A stretch of 64,000 nt of DNA from contig CANMXU010000009.1 of NCBI GenBank assembly GCA_947501935.1, positions 62,001 through 126,000 of the forward strand, read 5' to 3'. A program made the position numbers and the translations under genes. Source of the DNA: an uncultured Alteromonadaceae bacterium (GTDB lineage Bacteria; Pseudomonadota; Gammaproteobacteria; Enterobacterales; Alteromonadaceae). Below, in pieces: positions 1-9,692 of this stretch. The notes under the pieces were generated by a model. That model worked only from the letters and a program-made list of their open reading frames with translations, had not been told where the DNA came from and searched no databases. The number at the start of each line of letters is the position of its first letter. Within the stretch, counting starts at the first letter, position 1.

Positions 1-621
1 AATTCGTGCAGGGCTATGATGCGGAATATCAGCAGGCTGTGCTTTAGGTTGACGTACTGGCGGAGCTGCTCCATAAGCATAACCGTCAAGCATTAAGGTT
101 TCTAAACGCCCTGACTGTTTTATTAAAACTCGGTCCATTAATACTTGTTCTAGTGTTGCGCGGGTATCGGTAATTTTATCACCAATACCGTATGTTTCTT
201 GTTTGCCATTATTCTCTATTACAGCCGCAGAGATACTCGACTCGTCGCTGGCAACCGTTGCTGATAAAACTAATTTCAATCGGGTTTCAGGTACTTTCTC
301 GACTTCTTCAACAACCTTCTCTACCGGCTTAGCATTATATTGGCCAAATAAATTTAACGACTGCAGTTCAGCAATACTGAGTTTTTCACTTTTTAAATTG
401 GAGTTATTTGATGGTGTATTACTGACAATTGCACTCGATACTTGGTTATCTGTTGGCGTTAATATCAACCAAGTTATTTGCGCCGCCAAATAAGCAACAT
501 AAAGCATCAACAACAGGCTGATGGATTTAGCGATTTTTTTTTGCGGTAATTTGGCGATAGTATCGCCTAGCGATACTATGTTAACTGGCAATTGCATATT
601 TATATTACTAATATTTATCAT
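1..621 (-). CDS. gspC: Type II secretion system protein C (GspC), 3' end cut by the window edge
   Basis: Reverse-strand reading frame, open from the window edge to ATG 621 or ATG 597, giving about 199-207 residues. It has a short cytoplasmic head, one membrane segment (SISLLLMLYVAYLAAQI), then the GspC signature SLNLFGQYN followed by a periplasmic homology region (TRLKLVLSATVAS, YGIGDKI, LEQVLMDRVLIK). GspC is the inner-membrane clamp of the type II secretion system and links the platform to the secretin GspD through this HR domain. The C-terminal PDZ/coiled-coil part lies outside the window, and the rest of the gsp operon should continue to the left. Neither start has a convincing Shine-Dalgarno. 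The family call is firm from the HR motif and topology. Confidence 0.87.
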   Translation of the reverse strand, partial: MINISNINMQLPVNIVSLGDTIAKLPQKKIAKSISLLLMLYVAYLAAQITWLILTPTDNQVSSAIVSNTPSNNSNLKSEKLSIAELQSLNLFGQYNAKPVEKVVEEVEKVPETRLKLVLSATVASDESSISAAVIENNGKQETYGIGDKITDTRATLEQVLMDRVLIKQSGRLETLMLDGYAYGAAPPVRQPKAQPADIPHHSPARI

Positions 622-902
622 ACATCTGAGAAAAAGCTTCAATGATAATACTTGACCATGGGCTCACCAACAAGGGGCTCAGTGTTTTTTATTACAAAAT
701 TCTTTTTTAGCTGTCAAAGTAGCGAAACTTATAGGGTTATGATAATTTGCGCGATACTTTCAATTAACCTATATCAGCCCCTATAGGCTTTTCATTGTTG
801 TGGTTTGTTTTTACGGGATATTTTGTACCTTTATACAATTAAAAAGTTTCAGAATGTAACTTTAAATTCCTGTGCAACACCCCTTAACAAGGTAAGAACA
901 GT

Positions 903-1292
903 ATGACTGAAAATAGTTCAACACGTTTAGACAAATGGTTGTGGGCAGCCCGTTTTTACAAAACTCGCGCCATTGCCAAGCAAATGATTGACGGCGGCAA
1001 GGTTTTTTATAACGGCCAACGCACTAAATCAGGCAAGGCTGTATCGATTGGCGACACCATTAAAATACGCCAAGGTTTTGAAGAAAAAGAAGTTGACGTT
1101 ATTGCTTTAGCAGACAAACGTCGTGACGCAACTTTTGCCGTCACCTTATATAAAGAAACAACTAACAGTATCGCTAGCCGAGAGAAAAATGCTTTAGCAC
1201 GCCAGCAAGGTATTTTACTTAGCCCTGCGTCAGATACTAAACCAGACAAAAAACAACGTCGTAAACTTCGACAATTTAAAGAAAGGATTTAG
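903..1292 (+). CDS. hslR: Ribosome-associated heat shock protein Hsp15
   Basis: 129 residues, beginning with an S4 RNA-binding domain (TRLDKWLWAARFYKTR, then GGKVFYNGQRTKSG) and ending in a very basic tail (KKQRRKLRQFKERI). Hsp15 binds stalled 50S subunits that still carry peptidyl-tRNA and helps free them after heat stress. The length matches the E. coli protein. A Shine-Dalgarno (AAGGTAAG) lies about 5 bases before the ATG. The next gene, hslO, starts only 3 bases after the stop, so the two are one transcript, as in other gammaproteobacteria. Confidence 0.95.
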   Translation: MTENSSTRLDKWLWAARFYKTRAIAKQMIDGGKVFYNGQRTKSGKAVSIGDTIKIRQGFEEKEVDVIALADKRRDATFAVTLYKETTNSIASREKNALARQQGILLSPASDTKPDKKQRRKLRQFKERI

Positions 1293-1295
1293 CCC

Positions 1296-2159
1296 GTGAG
1301 TGCTCAAACCGATGTATTAAACAGATACTTATTCGACAACCTTCATGCGCGAGGTGAATTAGTACAATTAAAGCAAAGCTATCAAGCGATTATTAATAAC
1401 CATAATTACCCAGCAGGCGTTCAACAACTGTTAGGTGAATTATTGGCTGCAACCTGTTTATTAACCGCCACTTTAAAATTTGAAGGCGATATAACTGTGC
1501 AACTGCAAGGCGATGGGCCGGTCGGTTATATGTCAGTTAATGGTAATCATCAGCAAGAAATGCGTGGTATAGCCCGTTTAGCTGAACAAACGACCGCGCT
1601 AGGTTTAAATGCTTTAATTGGTAAAGGTAATATGGTGATCACCATAAGACCTGAAAAAGGCGAACCGTATCAGGGTATTGTTGCTTTGGATCAAGACACG
1701 CTAGCGGCATGTCTTGCCCATTATTTTGAAGTATCTGAGCAAATTCCCACTAGCATTTGGTTATATGCCGATACTGAAAAACAACAGATGGCCGGTGCTT
1801 TAGTGCAACTTTTACCTGATAGCGACACTAAAGAACAGCAATTAGAAGACTACCAACATTTATGCCAACTAACTGACACAATAAAAGAAGACGAAATCTT
1901 CAGCCTTGACGCAGAAACGCTTTTATATCGTTTATATCATCAAGAAGAAGTTAGAATGTTTGAACCGCAACAAGTCAGTTATCAGTGTGGCTGTTCGGCA
2001 GATAAGTGCATGCAAGCGATTTCACAAATTGAACCAAACGAGCTAAAGAATATTTTGGCTGAGCAAGGTGAAGTAAGTATGACTTGTGATTATTGCCTAA
2101 CCACTTATGCGTTTGGTGATAAAGAACTAGCTATTTTTACTGATGAACTTAAACACTAG
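1296..2159 (+). CDS. hslO: Redox-regulated holdase chaperone Hsp33
   Basis: 287 residues starting at GTG 1296, whose Shine-Dalgarno (GAAAGGA) lies in the end of hslR. The C-terminal redox switch is intact: CxC at residues 231/233 and CxxC at 264/267 (TCDYC). In the family these four cysteines hold zinc in the reduced state and form disulfides under oxidative stress plus heat, which unfolds the linker and activates the holdase. The N-terminal substrate domain shows the expected GDGPVGYMSV and IARPEKGEPYQG-type motifs. It is co-transcribed with hslR and followed by a strong terminator. Confidence 0.96.
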   Translation: MSAQTDVLNRYLFDNLHARGELVQLKQSYQAIINNHNYPAGVQQLLGELLAATCLLTATLKFEGDITVQLQGDGPVGYMSVNGNHQQEMRGIARLAEQTTALGLNALIGKGNMVITIRPEKGEPYQGIVALDQDTLAACLAHYFEVSEQIPTSIWLYADTEKQQMAGALVQLLPDSDTKEQQLEDYQHLCQLTDTIKEDEIFSLDAETLLYRLYHQEEVRMFEPQQVSYQCGCSADKCMQAISQIEPNELKNILAEQGEVSMTCDYCLTTYAFGDKELAIFTDELKH

Positions 2160-2200
2160 TAGTTGAGCATGATTTTCAGCATTAGCGTTATTTAGGTAAT

Positions 2201-2229
2201 AAAAAACCGGAAAGCATTCCGGTTTTTTA
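2201..2229 (+). terminator. Rho-independent terminator after hslO
   Basis: Inverted repeat AAAACCGGAA / TTCCGGTTTT with a 4-base loop and A/T tracts on both sides. It sits 41 bases after the hslO stop and 33 bases from the end of the converging PEP-CTERM gene, so it can serve both directions. Confidence 0.9.
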
Positions 2230-2261
2230 TATTTGCTTCATGTAATATTTTTAAATAAAAG

Positions 2262-2966
2262 TTACTTGACCGCTTTTTTGCGACGGGCCGCTAAACCAAA
2301 TAGTGCTAGGCCAAACAGTGCCAACGTACTCGGTTCGCTCACTTCAATAGAGGGCTTTTGAGCATTTGCGGGTGTAGTGCTAACACCTAAAACACTAAAG
2401 TTAATATTTGAATATAGATAATTACCAGTTGAATCATAACCATTAAGATAAGCTGAGCCATCGTAATAGCTTTTGTCATTACCAATTATCTCATAACCAG
2501 AATACAAACCAAAGTCATTGTGATTAATTGACAATTGTCCATAAGACGAGTCTTCATAACGCCAATCAGCTTGGTAATCATTACCATAAAGACTGCCACC
2601 ATCAGCTAACAACGCACTTATATCAAAAAAGTCTTCTAAAGAGTTACCTACGCTTCCTGCTGAGATATCAGCAAATAAATTAAAGCCTGGATAAGAATAG
2701 GTACAGCCTGCATCATACGAGGCACTACCGGTACAATAAGTATTCGTTACTCCATAACTATATTCAGTCACTTTTAACGATGCATCATCATAGGTTACGG
2801 TAAAGCTTAAAGTATCATTTACTGCGTAGTTACTATAATTACCGTCAACGTACGTTACTTGTACTTGCCATGTTTCATCAATTAAACCCGCCTGAGCTTG
2901 TGTACCGATAAATAAAGCCGCGCCCGCAAATACATATGCTTTAAAATTAAATTTATTACTCAACAT
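2262..2966 (-). CDS. PEP-CTERM sorting-domain secreted protein
   Basis: 234 residues from ATG 2966, chosen because a GAAGG Shine-Dalgarno precedes it and it places a typical signal peptide (cleavage after TQAQA) at the N terminus; an upstream in-frame extension to 3044 looks artefactual. The mature protein is Tyr/Ser/Asp/Asn-rich and beta-like with two cysteines (TYCTG, AGCTY). The C terminus is a classic exosortase-sorting tail: SEPSTLALFGLALFG followed by AARRKK. In the family this tail is processed by exosortase/archaeosortase at the inner membrane and the protein is exported, often in strains making extracellular polysaccharide. No exosortase gene is in this window. The specific function is unknown. 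Confidence 0.85.
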   Translation of the reverse strand: MLSNKFNFKAYVFAGAALFIGTQAQAGLIDETWQVQVTYVDGNYSNYAVNDTLSFTVTYDDASLKVTEYSYGVTNTYCTGSASYDAGCTYSYPGFNLFADISAGSVGNSLEDFFDISALLADGGSLYGNDYQADWRYEDSSYGQLSINHNDFGLYSGYEIIGNDKSYYDGSAYLNGYDSTGNYLYSNINFSVLGVSTTPANAQKPSIEVSEPSTLALFGLALFGLAARRKKAVK

Positions 2967-3433
2967 TTGAAACCTTCGATAGTTTTTATTATTTAATGCT
3001 AACTCAAGCAACAGCAAGAATGAGACCAAGATAAAATAACACACAAAAACAATAACATAGAAAGACCTATTACATTAAAAATAAATAATTGTAAAGAAAT
3101 TAGACACTTTCAAATATGGATTTAATCACAAATTCAAAACCTCCGAAACCCTTTGTTTAAATAATGGAGAGGCTATTTTTATTAATAACTCAAGTAGCTT
3201 TGCTAAAATATACTCAGGCTAAATTTATGATGAAACTTTTGTTATAACCAATTAGCCTCTATCATTTAAAATATGATATTCATGAAAGTTATAATGAAAA
3301 CTTTCATAGATAGCTATATTTTACTTTTGTTTTACCCGCTGATCACCTAGAATTGGCGCCTCAAGAGGGAAACCTTTATTAATTTTATTTAATTATTACT
3401 TAACTATTGTCATAACTTTGGAGAATATACGCC
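2967..3433. other. Intergenic region upstream of pckA and the PEP-CTERM gene
   Basis: 467 bases of very AT-rich divergent promoter DNA. The only clear structure is an inverted repeat, ATGAAAGT (3282-3289) and ACTTTCAT (3300-3307), about 130 bases before pckA, which could be an operator. No convincing small gene or structured RNA was seen. Confidence 0.5.
3282..3307. promoter_or_regulatory. Inverted repeat upstream of pckA, candidate operator
   Basis: Perfect 8-base arms ATGAAAGT / ACTTTCAT separated by 10 bases, suitable for a dimeric regulator. It lies between the divergent PEP-CTERM and pckA genes but is closer to pckA. The regulator is unknown. Confidence 0.35.
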
Positions 3434-5071
3434 ATGACTGCTATAAACAACTCGATCGATTTGTCTGTATACGGGATCAACGATGTAGCCGAGGTTGTCT
3501 ATAACCCTTCTTACGAGTTACTTTTTACAGAAGAAACCAAAGAAGGTTTAAGTGGTTATGATAAAGGAGTGGTTACTGAACTTGGCGCAGTATCAGTGGA
3601 TACCGGAATATTTACCGGCCGCTCACCAAAAGACAAGTATATTGTTCGTGATGATGTTACCCGAGACACTGTCTGGTGGTCTGATCAAGGTAAAAACGAC
3701 AATAAACCGATGACACCAGAAACTTGGGATAGCTTAAAAGGTTTAGTCACTACGCAATTATCGGGTAAACGTTTATTTGTAGTTGATACTTACTGTGGTG
3801 CTAATGAAGATTCTCGCTTAAAAGTGCGCTTTATTACTGAAGTAGCATGGCAAGCACATTTTGTTAAGAATATGTTCATCCGACCTTCTGATGAAGAACT
3901 GAAAGATTACGAACCTGATTTCGTGGTAATGAATGGTGCAAAAACCACTAATCCAAACTGGCAAGAACAAGGCCTTAATTCTGAAAACTTTGTTGCCTTT
4001 AACTTAACTGAAAAAATTCAGTTAATTGGTGGTACTTGGTACGGCGGCGAAATGAAAAAAGGTATGTTCTCAATGATGAACTACCTTTTACCATTAAAAG
4101 GCATTGCTTCAATGCACTGTAGTGCTAACGTTTGTGAAGATGGTCATGTCGCGGTATTTTTCGGTTTATCTGGCACCGGTAAAACCACCCTTTCTACAGA
4201 TCCAAAACGTGCACTTATTGGTGATGATGAACACGGCTGGGATGATAATGGCGTATTTAACTTTGAAGGTGGCTGTTACGCAAAAACCATCAATTTAAGT
4301 AAAGAAAATGAACCCGATATTTATGAAGCGATTCGTCGTGACGCATTATTAGAAAATGTTACCGTTGCAAGCGACGGCACAATTGATTTTGATGATAATT
4401 CAAAAACTGAAAATACACGTGTTTCATACCCTATTAATCATATTGAAAATATTGTTAAACCGGTTTCTCGTGCAGGTCATGCGAAAAAAGTCATCTTTTT
4501 AACTGCTGATGCGTTTGGTGTATTACCGCCAGTTGCAAAATTAACTCCGGCACAAACTGAGTATTACTTCTTATCAGGCTTTACCGCTAAATTAGCCGGT
4601 ACAGAGCGTGGTATTACTGAACCAACACCAGCATTTTCTAGCTGTTTTGGTGCGGCGTTCTTAAGCTTGCATCCTACGCAATACGCTGAAGTATTACGTA
4701 AACGTATGCAAGCAGCTGGTGCAGAAGCTTATTTAGTTAACACCGGTTGGAATGGCACAGGAAAACGTATTTCAATTAAAGCTACCCGTGCGATTATTGA
4801 TGCTATTTTAGATGGCTCAATTGATCATGCTGATACTGAAGTTTTACCTATGTTTAACTTGGAAGTACCAACGCATGTTGCTGGTGTAGAAGATAATATT
4901 CTTGACCCACGCCAAACATATGCGGACCCGACTGAATGGCAAAATAAAGCTATCGACTTAGCAGGACGTTTTGTTAATAACTTCGAAAAGTTCACTGATA
5001 CTGAAAATGGCCAGTCACTTGTTGCTGCTGGTCCTGAAGTATTACAACAAGATGCCGCTAAAAGTGCTTAA
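3434..5071 (+). CDS. pckA: Phosphoenolpyruvate carboxykinase (ATP)
   Basis: 545 residues, the normal size for the ATP-dependent enzyme, which converts oxaloacetate + ATP to PEP + CO2 + ADP, the first committed step of gluconeogenesis. Visible motifs: substrate loop [14 protein letters not shown], kinase-1a P-loop GLSGTGKT at about residues 244-251, kinase-2/metal motif [11 protein letters not shown], and the adenine-binding [12 protein letters not shown] motif. A Shine-Dalgarno-like TTGGAG lies 8-9 bases before the ATG. It is a single-gene transcription unit next to ompR-envZ, the same neighbourhood as in E. coli and Shewanella. Confidence 0.97.
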   Translation: MTAINNSIDLSVYGINDVAEVVYNPSYELLFTEETKEGLSGYDKGVVTELGAVSVDTGIFTGRSPKDKYIVRDDVTRDTVWWSDQGKNDNKPMTPETWDSLKGLVTTQLSGKRLFVVDTYCGANEDSRLKVRFITEVAWQAHFVKNMFIRPSDEELKDYEPDFVVMNGAKTTNPNWQEQGLNSENFVAFNLTEKIQLIGGTWYGGEMKKGMFSMMNYLLPLKGIASMHCSANVCEDGHVAVFFGLSGTGKTTLSTDPKRALIGDDEHGWDDNGVFNFEGGCYAKTINLSKENEPDIYEAIRRDALLENVTVASDGTIDFDDNSKTENTRVSYPINHIENIVKPVSRAGHAKKVIFLTADAFGVLPPVAKLTPAQTEYYFLSGFTAKLAGTERGITEPTPAFSSCFGAAFLSLHPTQYAEVLRKRMQAAGAEAYLVNTGWNGTGKRISIKATRAIIDAILDGSIDHADTEVLPMFNLEVPTHVAGVEDNILDPRQTYADPTEWQNKAIDLAGRFVNNFEKFTDTENGQSLVAAGPEVLQQDAAKSA

Positions 5072-5119
5072 TGGGTAACTGACTAAACAGTATGACTTGG
5101 TAAAACACTTATCATAAAA

Positions 5120-5150
5120 CAAAAAACCAGCATAATAGCTGGTTTTTTTT
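5120..5150 (+). terminator. Terminator between pckA and envZ
   Basis: Stem AAAAACCAGC / GCTGGTTTTT with a 5-6 base loop and a long T tract, 49 bases after the pckA stop and 34 bases from the end of convergent envZ; probably bidirectional. Confidence 0.9.
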
Positions 5151-5183
5151 GTTTGCTGAATATTATAAAAACTAGATTTAGAT

Positions 5184-6479
5184 TTAAATATTGATAGGTA
5201 ACCATACTTTGGCTGCTAAACCACCTTCAGCACGGTTTGATAAAGTAATTCTACCACCATGAATATCAACAATACGTTTAATAATCGCTAAACCTAGGCC
5301 ACTGCCAACACCACCACGAGCTTTATCCCCTTGGGTGAATGGCTGAAATAAATGCTCTATTTCATCTTCAGAAATACCGGGACCTTGATCTTCAATAGTG
5401 AAAAATACTTGTTCTGTTGCTTCATCGACACCTGAGGTAATAAAAATAATACCACTAGAATAACGCAAAGCATTTTGCATTAAATTAACTACTGCACGTT
5501 TCATAGCAACATAGCGTAATGGTATCGCGGGGCAATCTCCGCTAACAAATTGAATTTCACGCTCATTAATTGCCTCAGCTTGCACCACTTCATGCAATAA
5601 GTCATTAATGCTACTTAGTTCGGCCTGATCTTCTTTATCATGGCGAATATAATCAATAAATTGATCGATAATATTATTCATATCATCAATATCATTATCG
5701 ATACCTTCTTTGAGAAACTCATCTGCTTCTGACATCATTTCTGTTGATAAACGAATACGGGTTAACGGCGTTCGTAAGTCGTGAGAAATACCCGCCATTA
5801 ATAAATTTCTATCGGCTTCAAGCTGTTTAATACCTTTAGACATATGATTAAACGCGCGAGTTACGGAAACGATCTCAGTGGTGCCTTGCTCTTTTAGAGG
5901 TTTTGGAAAAGCACCACGGCCAACTTCTTCCGCCGCTACCTGTAAGGCTTTTAACGGCCTATTTAACTGACGAACAAATATCCAGCCGCCAACTACACTT
6001 AAAACACCGAGAATCATCAAAACCACCAGCAAAGGAGAGAAATTCGCTTCTTCTAAGCCAGACAGCGGAATTTTCACCCATAGATGTGGCGCTTGCGGTG
6101 CTCGGATCCAAAACAGGTATTCGTCACCAGTTGAGATACGTACTTCAGCGGGGCCATCAAGGAGTTGTGACATTTCTTCTGAGCGAAAGGGAAAGTAGAT
6201 GGCATTTTGCAGACCCAACGCCAACGCATCGCGCTCATGATAAACGCCAATCCCCGTTTCCTGATGAAAAACCTCGGCCATGCGCGGGCTCATATCAGCA
6301 TCTTTAATATCAATAAAGACAACCTTAATTTGCTTAGCAAGCAGTTGGTTTATTTGTTGAGAGCTAGGTTGAATAATATATAAAGCTATCGATACATAGG
6401 AAACGATTTGATTAACTAATAATAATGCGCCAACCAATAAAACCGTTTGTCCGAAGGCACTTTTAGGAAGTATTTTCAT
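5184..6479 (-). CDS. envZ: Osmosensing histidine kinase EnvZ
   Basis: 431 residues. Order: TM1 (about 12-35), periplasmic sensor (36-148), TM2 (about 149-169), HAMP, then the dimerisation/phosphoacceptor box [11 protein letters not shown] with His233, an N box ([10 protein letters not shown]), and G boxes ([14 protein letters not shown]). The kinase autophosphorylates on His and phosphorylates or dephosphorylates OmpR. It lies 49 bases downstream of ompR on the same strand. The periplasmic domain ends in LWVKIPL-type sequence as in EnvZ homologues, supporting the specific name over a generic kinase. Confidence 0.93.
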   Translation of the reverse strand: MKILPKSAFGQTVLLVGALLLVNQIVSYVSIALYIIQPSSQQINQLLAKQIKVVFIDIKDADMSPRMAEVFHQETGIGVYHERDALALGLQNAIYFPFRSEEMSQLLDGPAEVRISTGDEYLFWIRAPQAPHLWVKIPLSGLEEANFSPLLVVLMILGVLSVVGGWIFVRQLNRPLKALQVAAEEVGRGAFPKPLKEQGTTEIVSVTRAFNHMSKGIKQLEADRNLLMAGISHDLRTPLTRIRLSTEMMSEADEFLKEGIDNDIDDMNNIIDQFIDYIRHDKEDQAELSSINDLLHEVVQAEAINEREIQFVSGDCPAIPLRYVAMKRAVVNLMQNALRYSSGIIFITSGVDEATEQVFFTIEDQGPGISEDEIEHLFQPFTQGDKARGGVGSGLGLAIIKRIVDIHGGRITLSNRAEGGLAAKVWLPINI

Positions 6480-6528
6480 AATGGCCTAAACTTGAAAAAG
6501 CTCTTGATTCAGCTTTTCTAGACATGGG

Positions 6529-7254
6529 CTAAGCAACAGCTTTACCCTCGGGCACAAATACGTAACCTAAACCCCAAACTGTTTGAATATAGCGAGGTTT
6601 TGCCGGGTCTACTTCTAACATTCTACGCAAGCGTGACACTTGTACATCAATACTACGTTCAAGGGCAGAGTAATCTCGACCGCGTGCTAAATTCATTAAT
6701 TTATCACGTGAAAGCGGTTCTCTTGGGTGAGTTATCAAGGCTTTTAGTACCGCAAATTCACCACTGGTTAGCGGCATACTTACATCACCTTTTAACATTT
6801 CCCGAGTCGCTAGGTTCAAATGGTATTCGCCAAATGAAATAATATTTTCTTCTTGAGCTGGTGCCCCTGGAGCTTCTTGAACACGACGACGTAATACCGC
6901 TTTAATACGAGCGAGTAATTCACGCGGATTAAAAGGTTTTGGCATATAGTCATCAGCGCCAATTTCTAAACCGATGATACGGTCAACTTCATCACCTTTG
7001 GCAGTTAACATGACAATAGGAATGTCGTTCGAGTCTTGACGTAAACGGCGACAAATAGACAAACCATCCTCGCCTGGCAGCATCAAATCAAGCACAAGTA
7101 AGTGAAAGTTTTCACGTTCAAGTAAACGATCCATTTGTTCAGAATTGGCAGCACTTCTAACCACAAAGCCTTGCTCAACAAGGTAGCGCTCTAATAACGA
7201 TCGTAATCGCATGTCGTCATCAACCACTAAAATTTTAGGTGTTTCATGTCCCAT
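6529..7254 (-). CDS. ompR: Response regulator OmpR
   Basis: 241 residues. The N-terminal receiver domain has the acidic pocket VDDD, phosphoacceptor Asp56 in VLDLMLPGEDG, and LTAKG; the C-terminal winged helix contains LTSGEFAVLKAL and SRDKLMNLARGRDYSALERS, diagnostic of OmpR rather than other family members. Phospho-OmpR controls porin and osmolarity-responsive genes. It is first in the ompR-envZ operon, with its promoter in the 200-base gap before the divergent LETM1-like gene. Confidence 0.96.
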   Translation of the reverse strand: MGHETPKILVVDDDMRLRSLLERYLVEQGFVVRSAANSEQMDRLLERENFHLLVLDLMLPGEDGLSICRRLRQDSNDIPIVMLTAKGDEVDRIIGLEIGADDYMPKPFNPRELLARIKAVLRRRVQEAPGAPAQEENIISFGEYHLNLATREMLKGDVSMPLTSGEFAVLKALITHPREPLSRDKLMNLARGRDYSALERSIDVQVSRLRRMLEVDPAKPRYIQTVWGLGYVFVPEGKAVA

Positions 7255-7454
7255 TGTCTTTATCTCACTTTAACCTGATTGAACCACTATAAAGGATAAT
7301 AAAACATAATTGAAAAATTACCCTTAGTTAACAGCAAAGTATTTGTTACAAACTATGAATATGTTGTTTATGAAGCCCTTTAAATTCAGCTATTAGATGA
7401 AAATCAATTGACTTTGAGCAGCGCAATGGTGAATTAATTAGCCTAGCTACATAC

Positions 7455-7883
7455 ATGCCAAACACAATATGCGAAAATCCTCGTATGAAAATTTGGATTT
7501 ATTTTGTTAAAGCCCCTATTCGCGTTACTAGCATTAGTCGACGTCGTGGGGCTATGCGTTTAAAACGCTCGATGATTCGAGTGAAGTTTGCCCTTGCGCA
7601 GGAAAAACAAGAAACCAAAGAAATGCTCGGCATTTATAAAAAGTATACTCAACGCCAAGCCAGCGCTGAAGAAATAAGAATCGCCAATAAGCAATTTGTC
7701 GACTTATTAAAAGGGTTAGGTTTAGGTGTATTTGCGGTATTACCCTTTGCCCCAATCACCATACCGTTAGCTATAAAACTTGCTCGTATGGTTGGTGTTG
7801 AAATTTTGCCTAGCTCATTCGCTACTGAAAAAAAAACTAACGAGAAAAAGCCTAGCGCAGATAACCAATCGCTTGGTCAGTAA
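7455..7883 (+). CDS. Small LETM1-like membrane-associated protein
   Basis: 142 residues from ATG 7455; ATG 7485 is an equally possible start. The N-terminal half is basic (RVTSISRRRGAMRLKRSM), and the core (residues ~78-120) has a hydrophobic helix followed by LPFAPITIPLAIKLAR and VEILPSSF. That pattern closely recalls the segment after the membrane helix in mitochondrial LETM1 (a hydrophobic LPF/P-V/IPL-IKLAR block then LPSxF). LETM1 proteins bind ribosomes and affect cation exchange in mitochondria; what a bacterial stand-alone mini version does is not known to me. Its last 32 bases overlap the convergent gene on the other strand. Confidence 0.6.
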   Translation: MPNTICENPRMKIWIYFVKAPIRVTSISRRRGAMRLKRSMIRVKFALAQEKQETKEMLGIYKKYTQRQASAEEIRIANKQFVDLLKGLGLGVFAVLPFAPITIPLAIKLARMVGVEILPSSFATEKKTNEKKPSADNQSLGQ

Positions 7884-8355
7884 TACATTGCGTTAAACTT
7901 TGTTGGCGTTGCTCACGAGATAGCGACGAAATAGCTTGCTTAACTAACTTCATTTTTTGCAGCCTCTCTTGCTCGGGTAAATTTGCTAACTGCACATGAA
8001 AACATCCCGTTAAACCGTAGTTTATCGCCACATCTGACTGCATCGTATCATCAGCCAAACATTGCTGCAGCTTGTCAGCCAATAATTGCTTGTCCATTTC
8101 TTCAACTAAATATTTTATTGGATAATGTTGCTTATCTATTTGACGATCTTGGTTGCAGGCAAAAAACATATCAGCAACCGCGACAATAGGGATAATTTGC
8201 ATGTGTTGCTCGCTAAAGCGCTCTTTTAACCATTTATCAGTTTTTGTTTGGCTGGTGGAGTTTTGTGTTGAAAAGGCAAAACTCACAGTTTGAACACTAA
8301 AGAATACCACCAAAACTTGACCAACAATTGCAAGTGAAAAGCCACGATTTTTCAT
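7852..8355 (-). CDS. Hypothetical secreted cysteine-containing protein
   Basis: 167 residues. Residues 1-28 form a signal peptide (hydrophobic IVGQVLVVFFSV, small residues before FSTQN). The mature part is helical, Gln-rich and has four cysteines (FFACNQ, QQCLAD, TGCFHV, TQCITD), which suggests two disulfides in the periplasm. No family was recognised. The gene lies 83 bases downstream of pldA on the same strand and may be co-transcribed with it. Its stop overlaps the end of the convergent LETM1-like gene by 32 bases. Confidence 0.6.
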   Translation of the reverse strand: MKNRGFSLAIVGQVLVVFFSVQTVSFAFSTQNSTSQTKTDKWLKERFSEQHMQIIPIVAVADMFFACNQDRQIDKQHYPIKYLVEEMDKQLLADKLQQCLADDTMQSDVAINYGLTGCFHVQLANLPEQERLQKMKLVKQAISSLSREQRQQSLTQCITDQAIGYLR

Positions 8356-8438
8356 ATTTTTCCTTATGCTATTTATGCCTTAATTCTTTGCCATTGCCTC
8401 TATTAATATGGCAAATAGAAGTAACTCAATAAGAATGA

Positions 8439-9533
8439 CTAGAAAATATCGGTTAAGGCAATTCCTAAACCAAAGCGTTGTTGCGAGTGATTATAGTCAA
8501 TTAAGCTCTCGCCGTAACCTTGCGTATATTGAAAGTAACCTTTTAAACGACCCGTTAATGGAAAAGTAAAACCTAATTCCATACCGCCATTATGGCTACT
8601 GAAGTTTTGTCGGCCGGTAAAGGCGAATTCATACTCATCCCACTGATAAGCCATGATCATTTCAAAATGGCCCATATAATCGGTAATATCTGGGTTATCA
8701 TCTCCTGACTCTGTTGGTGTGGTTTTTTCATCACCTTCAGATATGCGCCACCAGGGTCTAAACGAAAGCACAAAGTTTTCTTTAGCAAAAAACAAATTTG
8801 CGTAGGCTCTATTCCAACTACGTGATAATAACTGAGAGCGACCATTTGATTGATGCTCAAAGCCTAACATTAAGCCAGTGTCACCACCTAGAGGATGATA
8901 TTGGAGCGGCATAAAATAAAACAGCTCAGGTTGATAGTTAGTTTCGCGAAACGGTCGCGATAAATTTTGGTTATAAACTTGCCACCACGACTGTAAAGTA
9001 AAACCAAAAGCTAAACGGTCACCGTCAACAAAAATACTCTCGGTCAGCGGTACTTTAATGCTTAACTGAAATTTAGCCTCAACATCTTGTAAATCACCAC
9101 CCCAACCTGCTTCACCACTGTACGCTTGGCTATTAATGTCAGTGCTATAACTCACCGGTAGAATATAGTTCATTTTGTGCGGAGTGAGCACGTAAGGATT
9201 AAAGGCAACTTTGCGTTCAGCCTCTAAACGGCTATTAATCAACGGAGTGCTTGGTATTTCTGGCAAAGGGCCTTGCTGTAAAGCTTTCATTATTTGCTGA
9301 CAATGCTGTTTAATTTCGCCAATCGACATATCGTCATCAGCAAGCTTTATTTGCTCTAATAAGCAGCTATCGGTTGCCTTAGGTTCAGCCATGCTTGATA
9401 TTGGCAAAAAACTCAATATCAGAACAACCAACCATGCACAGTGAAGCCTATTATTTTTTAGTTTCAAGTGTTCGCAACTTATCATCAATAAAGGTGTAAT
9501 CATTATTTTAGTGAAACCAAGCAAGATAGTCAT
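8439..9533 (-). CDS. pldA: Outer membrane phospholipase A (OMPLA)
   Basis: Up to 364 residues; a start at 9485 would give a tighter signal peptide ending at ISSMA. The 12-strand barrel carries the catalytic signature FEHQSNGRSQ...SWNR, in which His and Ser of HQSNG and Asn of SWNR match E. coli His142/Ser144/Asn156. The N-terminal AFNPYVLTPHKMNYILPV is also a family hallmark. OMPLA dimerises in the outer membrane and hydrolyses phospholipids that reach the outer leaflet. The protein is longer than the E. coli enzyme because of an extra N-terminal segment (residues ~50-100) with a Cys pair before the barrel. Confidence 0.92.
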   Translation of the reverse strand: MTILLGFTKIMITPLLMISCEHLKLKNNRLHCAWLVVLILSFLPISSMAEPKATDSCLLEQIKLADDDMSIGEIKQHCQQIMKALQQGPLPEIPSTPLINSRLEAERKVAFNPYVLTPHKMNYILPVSYSTDINSQAYSGEAGWGGDLQDVEAKFQLSIKVPLTESIFVDGDRLAFGFTLQSWWQVYNQNLSRPFRETNYQPELFYFMPLQYHPLGGDTGLMLGFEHQSNGRSQLLSRSWNRAYANLFFAKENFVLSFRPWWRISEGDEKTTPTESGDDNPDITDYMGHFEMIMAYQWDEYEFAFTGRQNFSSHNGGMELGFTFPLTGRLKGYFQYTQGYGESLIDYNHSQQRFGLGIALTDIF

Positions 9534-9692
9534 TAATTTAACTAACTTCTACGCCCTTTTCTGTTTTTTACTACAGTGTTGCTATAAAAATGAGAATATT
9601 GAAGTTTTTTCGACAAAGATCTCTCTAAACAGTTGCTTGCATTTAAGACATTACGTAAATTAGCGTATCAACAGTAGAAAATAAGCATTTTA

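Noticed and set aside
203..493. Plus-strand open frame of 96 codons
   Set aside because: It is antisense to gspC, whose membrane helix and HR motifs are clear on the minus strand.
5903..6307. Plus-strand open frame inside envZ
   Set aside because: Antisense to a well-conserved histidine kinase; no ribosome site or protein-like motif.
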